Positions 6,978 to 13,050 of a DNA stretch of 19,491 bases are shown one piece after another. Source of the stretch: JALHVH01 sp964585685 (GTDB lineage Bacteria; Acidobacteriota; Aminicenantia; Aminicenantales; Saccharicenantaceae). The position numbers and the translations under genes were made by a program. Every line of letters starts with the position of its first letter. Position 1 is the first letter of the stretch. The notes beneath the pieces were generated by a model. That model did no database searches. It saw only the letters and a list, made by a program, of their open reading frames with translations, and was not told the origin of the DNA. The stretch lies in contig CAZPEP010000006.1 in the NCBI GenBank assembly GCA_964585685.1, forward strand, positions 1 to 19,491. The letters run 5' to 3'.

Positions 6978-7925
6978 TCATGATGAGAAGGCCCTGTAGA
7001 CGGCCTTGGCGATCTGGATGTCCTGGACGGCGACGCCCGTGAGGTCGGCAACGGTCGTCTCTCCGTCCGACGCGCGGCGGAGTGACGGGTCCATGATCAC
7101 GGCCCCGAGCTCGACCAATTTTTCCTTCACGATTGCCCCCGCCCGCATAGCCCGGAACGCCTCGCCGCGATGGAGGGACTGGCTGATGCTGTCGACCACG
7201 ACCCGGTCGGCGGAGGCCAGGATCGCCTCGTCGAGCTCCTGCTTCTCCGCTGTGTCCGAGCCCACGGCCGTGATATGGGTCCCCCGCCGGATGTCGCGGA
7301 GGCGGAGGAGCGGTTTCGTCGACGGAGTGCATGTGACGATGACATTGCAGGACGCGGCCACCTCCGCAGGATCGAGCGTCGTCCCGACGCGGAAGCCCAT
7401 CGGCTCCATGTCCGCCTTATAAGACGCGAGTTCCGTTTCGTTCACTCCCCAGACCAGGACGTCCCGAAAGTCCCTCACCCGCCTCAGATACTCAACCTGA
7501 AGCCGGCCCTGGGCGCCCGCCCCCAGGATGCCGGCGCGGACGACCTTCTCCGGCGCCAAGTACTTCGCGGCGACCGCCCCGGCCGCCGCCGTGCGGATAT
7601 TGGTCAGGAGGCATTCGTCGTGGAGGATGGCCCGCGGCTCTCCCGTCCTGAGGTCGAAAAGGAGCATCATGCCGTTCGACGAGGGCAGGCCGAGTTTCGG
7701 GTTATCATAGAAGCCCGAGGCGAGCTTGACGACGTAGAATTCGTCACCCTTGATGTAGCCGTACTTGATGTGGACGTCGCCGGGCGGGTCCTCGAAGACG
7801 AGTTCGCCGACGGGAGGCACGACGACCTCTCCCCGGGAATAGGCCGCGAAGCCTGCCTCGATGATGGGGATGGGGTCGACGCCCCGGAGCGCTTTCCGGA
7901 TCTCGTCGATCCCCGCGAGCCTCAT
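6978..7925 (-). CDS. Ornithine cyclodeaminase/mu-crystallin family protein
   Basis: The 315-residue protein has the family's arrangement: a mixed dimerisation part, then an NAD(P)-binding Rossmann fold with GILGAGAQG (132-140). Residues expected at the active site are Lys67 in YVVKLASGFYDNP, Arg111 in TNIRTAAAGA, and Asp224 in AVGSDTAEKQELD, the position of the catalytic Asp in ornithine cyclodeaminase. The family covers ornithine to proline conversion, alanine dehydrogenase of archaeal type, ketimine reductases and other imine reductases, so the substrate is not fixed. ATG 7925 is used: it overlaps the upstream stop codon as TGATG and has AAGGAG eight bases upstream; GTG 7928 is also in frame. 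Coupling to the ACT-domain gene hints at amino-acid-responsive control. Confidence 0.88.
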   Translation of the reverse strand: MRLAGIDEIRKALRGVDPIPIIEAGFAAYSRGEVVVPPVGELVFEDPPGDVHIKYGYIKGDEFYVVKLASGFYDNPKLGLPSSNGMMLLFDLRTGEPRAILHDECLLTNIRTAAAGAVAAKYLAPEKVVRAGILGAGAQGRLQVEYLRRVRDFRDVLVWGVNETELASYKADMEPMGFRVGTTLDPAEVAASCNVIVTCTPSTKPLLRLRDIRRGTHITAVGSDTAEKQELDEAILASADRVVVDSISQSLHRGEAFRAMRAGAIVKEKLVELGAVIMDPSLRRASDGETTVADLTGVAVQDIQIAKAVYRAFSS

Positions 7926-8332
7926 CACCGCTCCTTCCGGTCGATGGCGAACCCCAGCTTTTCAAGCGTCCCGAGGGCCTTTTCCAGGTCCCTGGCTTTG
8001 ACCAGGATATGGTCGGTCGAGTAAGCCGACAGGGCGCAGATGCCGATTCCCGCCCCGGCCAGGGCAGCCGAGACCTTCGCCAGGAAGCCGACCAGGCTGA
8101 ACGGAAGAACCATGTCGAAGGTGACGATCTTCCAGCCCGTGTCCATCGCAAGAAGGCTTCGGCCAGCGGTCACAGGCTCCGGAACGAGGCATGTCGTCTC
8201 CTTCAGGTCCCGTATGACCGCGACCGCGCCGCGGCAGGGGCGTTCGGCCCTGACCATGGCGTAGGTCCCGCTCCAGACGTAGACCTTTCCGTGTTTCATC
8301 AGGTCCCCGAGTTTGCGCTTGTCGCCGATCAT
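7925..8332 (-). CDS. ACT-domain protein
   Basis: The 135-residue protein ends in a clear ACT-type ligand-binding domain (about residues 65-130), beginning WKIVTFDMVLPFSLVGFLAKV and including ICALSAYSTDHILVK. The N-terminal half (VYVWSGTYAMVRAE...VAVIRDLKETTCLVPE) fits the two-domain ACT proteins of the ACT_3/ACT_7 kind, which bind amino acids and have no known catalysis. ATG 8332 has GGAGGG upstream; a longer frame to 8365 lacks this. A TACAAT box at 8364-8369 on the minus strand may be its -10, with no good -35. Its stop overlaps the start of the cyclodeaminase-like gene, implying translational coupling and roughly equal output. Confidence 0.85.
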   Translation of the reverse strand: MIGDKRKLGDLMKHGKVYVWSGTYAMVRAERPCRGAVAVIRDLKETTCLVPEPVTAGRSLLAMDTGWKIVTFDMVLPFSLVGFLAKVSAALAGAGIGICALSAYSTDHILVKARDLEKALGTLEKLGFAIDRKER

Positions 8333-8424
8333 GTTCGTGTTCCCTCCGCCTCCGAGTGCCCCCATTGTACGAAATGCCGGCGAAAAACTCCATTCCTTTG
8401 GGACGGCGGCACTTCTCGCCCGGC

Positions 8425-8453
8425 TTGATTTCGGCGCCGGTTTTGTCTAAGAT
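8425..8453 (+). promoter_or_regulatory. Promoter of the CDP-alcohol phosphatidyltransferase gene
   Basis: TTGATT (8425-8430) and TAAGAT (8448-8453) are separated by 17 bases, predicting a start near 8460 and a leader of about 23 bases. Confidence 0.65.
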
Positions 8454-8482
8454 TCCCTAGCCGGCAGAAAGATGCGACGACA

Positions 8483-9124
8483 TTGAGCGAACAAAACGCC
8501 CGGACCTTCCGGTTCCTTCCCCGCGGCCTCATTGAGGCGACCCTGAGGCTCTTCGACAAGGCCTCGGTCTTCTTCGTCCGGCGACACATCCATCCCAACA
8601 CCCTGACCTACCTGGGGTTCGTCGCGGGCTTCGCCGTCGGGCTCGCTTACCTCTTCGAGAGGCCCGTCTGGGCGCTCGTGCTCATTCTGCTCTGCGGGAC
8701 CCTGGATATTCTGGACGGGAAGGTCGCCGTGAACTCGAACCGGAAGAGCCTGTTCGGCGCCCTCCTGGATTCGAGCTTCGACCGATACTCTGAGTTCTTC
8801 ATTTACACCGGGATCGCCTACCACTTCCGGGACAGATGGGTCGTGTGGGTCATCTTTACGGCCTTTCTGGGGTCTACCATGGTCAGCTATACCCGGGCGC
8901 GGGCCGAAGGCCTGGGGATCGATTGCCGGGTGGGGATCATGCAACGGGCCGAACGGCTGGTCCTCCTCTTCGCAGGGACGTTCATCGGTCTCGTCTTCCG
9001 GGTCTACGATCCCGCCCTGACCCTGGTCATGGGGTTCATCGCCCTGGCCGCTAACGTCACCGCCTTCCAGAGGCTGGCCTACGTTCGAACCTGGGAAAAG
9101 CGGAAGACCGCCGGCCGATCCTGA
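8483..9124 (+). CDS. CDP-alcohol phosphatidyltransferase, probably inositol-phosphate type
   Basis: This 213-residue integral membrane enzyme should swap CMP on a CDP-linked lipid for an alcohol. The family signature D-x2-D-G-x2-A-R-x8-G-x3-D-x3-D appears as Asp75, Asp78, Gly79, Ala82, Gly92, Asp96 and Asp100 with exact spacing, but the Arg is Val83. Several hydrophobic helices surround it. The later segment YTRARAEGLG...GIMQRAER (136-158) resembles the R-A-E...R-x-E-R pattern of phosphatidylinositol-phosphate and archaetidylinositol-phosphate synthases, which use myo-inositol 1-phosphate. With MIPS nearby this is the favoured role; phosphatidylglycerophosphate synthase is the main alternative. 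The start is TTG 8483: no in-frame ATG lies upstream of the conserved part. It converges on the GlmU-like gene with a 12-base gap. Confidence 0.85.
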   Translation: MSEQNARTFRFLPRGLIEATLRLFDKASVFFVRRHIHPNTLTYLGFVAGFAVGLAYLFERPVWALVLILLCGTLDILDGKVAVNSNRKSLFGALLDSSFDRYSEFFIYTGIAYHFRDRWVVWVIFTAFLGSTMVSYTRARAEGLGIDCRVGIMQRAERLVLLFAGTFIGLVFRVYDPALTLVMGFIALAANVTAFQRLAYVRTWEKRKTAGRS

Positions 9125-9136
9125 CGGGGCACGCCG

Positions 9137-10477
9137 TTAGGAGGAGCGGCGTCTCTTCGCCGCACACCGTTCGTCCCCCCGTTTCGCTTCCCGCGCCGCA
9201 ACCCACCCTGTCTTAACGACTTGTCGGGCGCGGGCGATGGCCAGGGCCCCGGCGGGGACGTCTTTGGTGATGGTCGAACCGGCGCCGACGTAGGCTTTGC
9301 TCCCGATCTTGACCGGAGCCACCAGTTCGGTGCCAGAGCCGATGAAGACCCCGTCCGCGATGGTCGTGGGGTTCTTGTTGACCCCGTCGTAGTTGCAGGT
9401 GATGGTCCCCGCCCCGATGTTGACGCCCTCCCCCACCCGGCTGTCGCCCAGGTAGGTCAGGTGGAGAGCCTTGGAGCGCGGGCCGAGGACGGTCTTCTTC
9501 ATCTCGACGAAATTCCCCACCCGCGAACCGGCCTTCACCACGGTTTCCGGGCGCAGGCGGGAGAAAGGCCCGGCTTGAACGTCGTCCTCGAGGATACAGC
9601 CCTCGATGACGGTTGCATCGAAGACCCGGACCCGGTTTCCGATCCGGGAGTCGGCGATGCGGACGTTCGCTGAGATCCGGCAGTCTCTCCCGATGCGGGT
9701 GTCGCCTTCGATGATGACCGAGGGGGCGATGACCGTCTCCTCGCCGACGCGGACCCCGAGGTCGATCCACGTCGCGGAGGGATCGAGGACCGTGACCCCG
9801 GCAACGGCGAGCTCCCGGATCTTCCGGAGCCGGAGGACGGAAGCCGCGACCGCCAGGTCGTAGCGCGTTCCCACCTCGAAGAGCTCCTCGAAGCCCCGGG
9901 CCGGGCAAAGGCCCGATCCTTCGGACGCCGACATCAGCCCGACGATGTCGTTGAGCGAAAAGGAACCGTCGTCCTGCCGGGGGACCTTCGGAAGGACGGC
10001 CAGGAGGTCGCGGATCCTGAAGACGCCGGCGGGACAAGGCCGTTCGCCGGGAGGGCCGGCGTCGGGGACGCCCGGCGCGCGGAGCACCGTCACGGGATGT
10101 CCCCCCTTCCTGTGGCTCTCGAGGAGCGCCCGGAGCGTCGGGCCGGTCATGAGGGGCAGGTTCGCCTGGATGAAGAGGAGGTCCCGGCCGGGATCGGCCT
10201 TGAGCACGCTACGGGCGGCAAGGAGGGCCCCGCCCGTCCCTCCGGCGCTTTTCTGCCGGACGATCCGCGCCCCGGTATCGGCGAGCGGCCGGATCTCGTT
10301 GGGAAGCCAGGGGCCGATCACGACCGCGGTCCCGTGCGGTCTTACGGCCCGGGCGGCGTCGAGGACGAGCCCGAGCATCGTCGTGCCGAGGACCGGATGA
10401 AGGGCTTTCGGGGTCCGGGACCGGAAGCGGGAATTCTCCCCTCCCGCCAGGACCAGGACGACCGGATTCTTGGTCAT
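9137..10477 (-). CDS. GlmU-like protein: intact acetyltransferase, degenerate uridyltransferase
   Basis: The 446 residues align end to end with GlmU, which acetylates glucosamine 1-phosphate and then makes UDP-GlcNAc for peptidoglycan and lipid A. The C-terminal left-handed beta-helix is well kept, with SRLRP (306-310), VGNFVEMKK (320-328), the catalytic-His segment HLTYLGD (His339) and NIGAGTITCNYDG (353-365). The N-terminal nucleotidyltransferase half is altered. The G-x-G-T-R-M loop reads GENSRF (13-18), the metal-binding G-D-V-P-L Asp is Asn106 (ANLPL), the second metal ligand region N-N-R reads GTR (203-205), and about 25-30 residues between 130 and 150 are missing, including the E-x-N-T-G segment. 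It therefore probably acetylates only, or uses another nucleotide-sugar route. Its ATG overlaps the stop of the TPR gene (ATGA). Confidence 0.85.
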   Translation of the reverse strand: MTKNPVVLVLAGGENSRFRSRTPKALHPVLGTTMLGLVLDAARAVRPHGTAVVIGPWLPNEIRPLADTGARIVRQKSAGGTGGALLAARSVLKADPGRDLLFIQANLPLMTGPTLRALLESHRKGGHPVTVLRAPGVPDAGPPGERPCPAGVFRIRDLLAVLPKVPRQDDGSFSLNDIVGLMSASEGSGLCPARGFEELFEVGTRYDLAVAASVLRLRKIRELAVAGVTVLDPSATWIDLGVRVGEETVIAPSVIIEGDTRIGRDCRISANVRIADSRIGNRVRVFDATVIEGCILEDDVQAGPFSRLRPETVVKAGSRVGNFVEMKKTVLGPRSKALHLTYLGDSRVGEGVNIGAGTITCNYDGVNKNPTTIADGVFIGSGTELVAPVKIGSKAYVGAGSTITKDVPAGALAIARARQVVKTGWVAAREAKRGDERCAAKRRRSS

Positions 10478-10980
10478 GAGGCCCGCGTGATGAGCCTGAA
10501 CCTTTTATCCTCCCAAAGCGGCTCGAAGTCGGACTCGTTCTGGGCGAGGACGCCGAAGAGAATGTCCTTCTGGACGGCCTTCTTCAATGCCTCCAGGCAC
10601 TCGTCCATCCTTCCCAGCAGGCAAAGGACATCGGCGGTTAGATAATGGACCTTGGCCTCGTCCGTCTTGAAATCCAGGGCCTTCTCGAGGATCTTGAGGG
10701 CCCCCTCGCGGTCGCCGGAATTCACTTTGTAGACCGCGTAGTTGCAGTGATCCTCTAAATCCTTGAGATGGACGGTCTCCTTGCGGGGGCGCTTCTGGGC
10801 AATGGCAAGGTAGATCTGGGCCCGGTCGACGAGTTCCTTTTCCTCGGCGTACTTCTCGATGAAGGCCTTGAGCCCGACGGCGGCCTTGTCCAAGCCCCCC
10901 TTGTGGAATTCCTTCATGGCCAGGCCGAACGCGGCCAGGGCTTTCTGATATTCGTCCTTTTTCGCTTTCTGTTCGCTCAA
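10474..10980 (-). CDS. TPR-like helical repeat protein
   Basis: The 168-residue protein is almost entirely helical and shows tetratricopeptide-like spacing in segments such as AFGLAMKEFHKGGLDKAAVGLKAF, YAVYKVNSGDREGALKILEKAL and HYLTADVLCLLGRMDECLEAL. The last ~25 residues (FEPLWEDKRFRLI) resemble the end of TPR proteins in which the repeats pack against a final short helix. TPR proteins mediate protein contacts; no partner is known. The start is TTG 10980 with AGGGAG eight bases upstream and a consensus promoter. The stop overlaps the GlmU-like start codon, so the two are translationally coupled, which suggests a joint role in envelope precursor supply. Confidence 0.8.
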   Translation of the reverse strand: MSEQKAKKDEYQKALAAFGLAMKEFHKGGLDKAAVGLKAFIEKYAEEKELVDRAQIYLAIAQKRPRKETVHLKDLEDHCNYAVYKVNSGDREGALKILEKALDFKTDEAKVHYLTADVLCLLGRMDECLEALKKAVQKDILFGVLAQNESDFEPLWEDKRFRLITRAS

Positions 10981-11010
10981 GTGGCTGCTCCCTTATCGTT
11001 GAATAGTGTC

Positions 11011-11039
11011 ATTTTACTTCATCCCGGGGCGATTGACAA
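11011..11039 (-). promoter_or_regulatory. Promoter of the TPR-glmU-like operon
   Basis: Minus-strand TTGTCA (11034-11039) and TAAAAT (11011-11016) are separated by 17 bases. The predicted start near 11004 gives a 24-base leader with an AGGGAG ribosome site. Confidence 0.8.
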
Positions 11040-11045
11040 GATATG

Positions 11046-11195
11046 GGGATCGCTTTCGAAGGACTCGGGGACATCCCCTCCGACCTATGCCGGGGACACG
11101 GACCTTCTCCGAATCCCCCTTGAAATCCTCGAGGGGGTAGGGGGAGTTAAGAAATACAAAAATTCCGGGCGGGTCACCGTGAAAGCAGCGATCCC
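11046..11195. repeat. Palindromic intergenic repeat, copy 2 (long form)
   Basis: The first ~41 bases match copy 1 with only four differences, including GAAGGAC and a central GGGGACATCCCC. After position ~11086 the match ends, but an inverted GCGATCCC at 11188-11195 pairs with GGGATCGC at 11046-11053, so the unit may be a 150-base element with the same ends. Inside it a second hairpin, CCCCCTTGA (11115-11123) with TCGAGGGGG (11129-11137), is present without a U-run. This accounts for most of the gap between lpxC and the TPR gene. Confidence 0.65.
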
Positions 11196-11211
11196 GTTGG
11201 AGAGAAGAACT

Positions 11212-12048
11212 TTATTCGTTGTATTCCCGACATTCCGGGTGGTCGAGCAGGTAGCGGACGGCCTTGATGTGCAGGGCATGTCCGGCCTTACGGGCCTTGA
11301 AATACCCGCGGACCGGTACGCCGAGGAGATAGAGGTCGCCGACGAGGTCGAGGACCTTGTGGCGGACGAACTCGTCCGGGAATCTCAGAGGGCCGTTGAC
11401 AAGCTTCTCGTCGTCCAGCAGGAGGGCGTTCGCGAAGGAACCGCCCAGGGCTAGCCCCCGGCGGCGGAGCTCGGGGACGTCCTTCAGGAAGCCGAAGGTC
11501 CGGGCCGGGGCGATCTCCGAACGGAAGGATTCCGTCGTTACTCGGATGTCGACCGACTGGGACCCGATGACCGGGTGGTCGAATTCAATGACGTATGAGA
11601 TCCTCAGCCCGAAGTCGGGGACGACCTCGACGGACGCCCCGCTTTCCTCGACGGTGAAGGGCGCGACAACCTTCATGACCTTCCTCCCCGGCCCCGCCGA
11701 CCGGGTCCCGGCCCCGGCGATGGCGTCGGTAAAGGGCGAGGCGCTCCCATCAAGGATGGGGATTTCGGGCCCGTTCGTCTCGACCTCCAGGCTGTCCACG
11801 CCGAACGCGGAGAGGGCGGCGAGCAGATGCTCGACGGTCTCGATGCGGCCGTGCTCCGACTCAAGGTAGGAGCAATTCCGAGCGCCCGTCGCCCTGGGGT
11901 CGAGGACGAGCCCGGGGCCGCCGGCGCCGGTCTTCCGGAAAAGAATCTCCCCGGAGTCCGAAGGCCGGAGGACGAGATCGACGACCTTCCCGGAATGGAT
12001 GCCGATCCCCCGGAAGAACAGGGCCGTGTTAATCGTCCGTTTATCCAT
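11212..12048 (-). CDS. lpxC: UDP-3-O-acyl-N-acetylglucosamine deacetylase LpxC
   Basis: LpxC is the zinc amidase that commits UDP-acyl-GlcNAc to lipid A synthesis in the cytoplasm. The 278-residue product is close to the usual length (about 280-305). It begins with the typical T-x-x-x-x-x-x-x-G-I-G-I-H-S-G stretch. The TVEHLL motif supplies catalytic Glu73 and zinc ligand His74. ILDGSASPF (98-106), RTFGF (183-187), RHKVLDLVGDLYLLG with zinc ligands His230 and Asp234, and KAGHALH with the general acid His257 follow. ATG 12048 is preferred over ATG 12063 because the -10 box of the promoter overlaps the latter. That leaves an almost leaderless message. It is monocistronic and divergent from larB. 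Its presence is strong evidence of an LPS-bearing outer membrane. Confidence 0.96.
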   Translation of the reverse strand: MDKRTINTALFFRGIGIHSGKVVDLVLRPSDSGEILFRKTGAGGPGLVLDPRATGARNCSYLESEHGRIETVEHLLAALSAFGVDSLEVETNGPEIPILDGSASPFTDAIAGAGTRSAGPGRKVMKVVAPFTVEESGASVEVVPDFGLRISYVIEFDHPVIGSQSVDIRVTTESFRSEIAPARTFGFLKDVPELRRRGLALGGSFANALLLDDEKLVNGPLRFPDEFVRHKVLDLVGDLYLLGVPVRGYFKARKAGHALHIKAVRYLLDHPECREYNE

Positions 12049-12061
12049 GATAGAACGGCTC

Positions 12062-12090
12062 ATTGTAGTACATCGGGCACGATCAAACAA
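12062..12090 (-). promoter_or_regulatory. Promoter of lpxC
   Basis: Minus-strand TTGTTT (12085-12090) and TACAAT (12062-12067) are separated by 17 bases. The predicted start near 12055 leaves about seven untranslated bases before ATG 12048 and no room for a Shine-Dalgarno site. Confidence 0.7.
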
Positions 12091-12128
12091 CCCGACCGCG
12101 AGACGAGAGCGCTTTTCTTCAATTAATG

Positions 12129-12181
12129 TGGGATCGCCGCGAAGGACGGAGGGGATATCCCGGAGGAGCACGGCGATCCCA
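12129..12181. repeat. Palindromic intergenic repeat, copy 3
   Basis: TGGGATCGCC (12129-12138) and GGCGATCCCA (12172-12181) are perfect 10-bp inverted ends. The interior GAAGGACGGAGGGGATATCC is the reverse complement of the matching part of copy 1, so this copy is inverted. The right inner arm has diverged. It sits between the divergent lpxC and larB promoters, which argues against a purely terminator role. Confidence 0.8.
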
Positions 12182-12215
12182 ACTTCTCCGTTCTCGCTTT
12201 TTCTCATCCATGTGC

Positions 12216-12221
12216 TAGAAT
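12216..12221 (+). promoter_or_regulatory. Putative -10 box of larB
   Basis: TAGAAT ends six bases before the GTG start codon; no convincing -35 is seen at the right distance. If used, the message would start at or near the GTG itself. Confidence 0.4.
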
Positions 12222-12227
12222 GGGTAG

Positions 12228-12971
12228 GTGAAAACGCGTTTCGAAGACGTCCTCAAGAAGGTCTATGATCACAGCCTGACCCCCGAAGAGGCCCTCGACC
12301 ACATCAAGGATTACCCCTACCAGGACCTTGATTACGCCAAGATCGATCACCTTAGGGAGCTCCGGAAGGGCATTCCGGAGGTCATCTTCGGGCTGGGGAA
12401 GACGCCCGACCAAATCCTGAAGATCGCCCGCGAGATCGTCCGGAAGGGCTCGAACCTCCTCGTCACCCGGGCGGGCCCCGAAGTCCAAAAAGCCCTCAAG
12501 GGAAAGCTCCCCGGCGCCAACTTCAACCCGGCGGCGGGGACCATCACCCTCAGGCAGAAAGAGCCACCCCCGGGCAAAGGGAAGATCGTTGTCATCACGG
12601 CCGGGACCTCGGATATCCCCGTGGCCGAAGAGGCCGTCGTCACCTGCGAGATCCTGGGGAACGAAACGGAAAAGGTCTACGACGTGGGCGTGGCGGGACT
12701 TCACAGGCTGTTCGGAGAGTTCGAGAGGATCAAGGAGGCCAGGGTCATCATCACCGTTGCCGGAATGGAGGGGGCCCTCCCCAGCGTCGTGGCGGGGCTC
12801 GTCCGCGTCCCGGTCGTCGCCGTGCCGACGAGCGTGGGCTACGGGGCCAGTTTCAAAGGCGTGGCCGCGCTCCTGGCCATGCTCAACGCCTGCCCCGGCG
12901 GCGTCGCTGTGGTCAACATCGACAACGGCTTCGGCGGGGCCTACCTGGCCAGCCAGATCAACCATCTTTGA
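12228..12971 (+). CDS. larB: LarB, pyridinium-3,5-biscarboxylic acid mononucleotide synthase
   Basis: LarB carboxylates and hydrolyses nicotinic acid adenine dinucleotide in the first step of nickel-pincer nucleotide cofactor synthesis (used by lactate racemase LarA and relatives). The 247-residue product has the LarB-specific N-terminal half (LTPEEALDHIK, GIPEVIFGLGKTP, LLVTRAG) and a C-terminal PurE-like AIR-carboxylase fold with VVITAGTSDIPVAEEA (about 122-137), YDVGVAGLHRL, AGMEGALPSVVAGL and VPTSVGYGASFKG. The length is normal. The start is GTG 12228; no Shine-Dalgarno is visible and a -10-like TAGAAT lies six bases upstream. larC, larE and larA are not in this window. A separate promoter precedes dnaG downstream, so larB may be its own unit. 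Confidence 0.93.
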   Translation: MKTRFEDVLKKVYDHSLTPEEALDHIKDYPYQDLDYAKIDHLRELRKGIPEVIFGLGKTPDQILKIAREIVRKGSNLLVTRAGPEVQKALKGKLPGANFNPAAGTITLRQKEPPPGKGKIVVITAGTSDIPVAEEAVVTCEILGNETEKVYDVGVAGLHRLFGEFERIKEARVIITVAGMEGALPSVVAGLVRVPVVAVPTSVGYGASFKGVAALLAMLNACPGGVAVVNIDNGFGGAYLASQINHL

Positions 12972-12992
12972 ACGGTCGCGCGCCCGGTCGGC

Positions 12993-13021
12993 TTGACAAG
13001 CGAAGGATGACTCCCTATATT
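12993..13021 (+). promoter_or_regulatory. Promoter of the dnaG-rpoD operon
   Basis: A perfect TTGACA (12993-12998) and TATATT (13016-13021) are separated by 17 bases. Predicted start near 13028; the leader up to 13051 is AT-rich. A second -10-like TATAAC (13040-13045) lies immediately before the ATG. Confidence 0.85.
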
Positions 13022-13050
13022 CTATAGGAAAGTCTTAACTATAACAAAAT

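Noticed and set aside
11115..11137. Hairpin read as the lpxC terminator
   Set aside because: The stem is strong but no U-run follows on the minus strand, and it sits inside the repeat copy 2 region about 75 bases past the stop.
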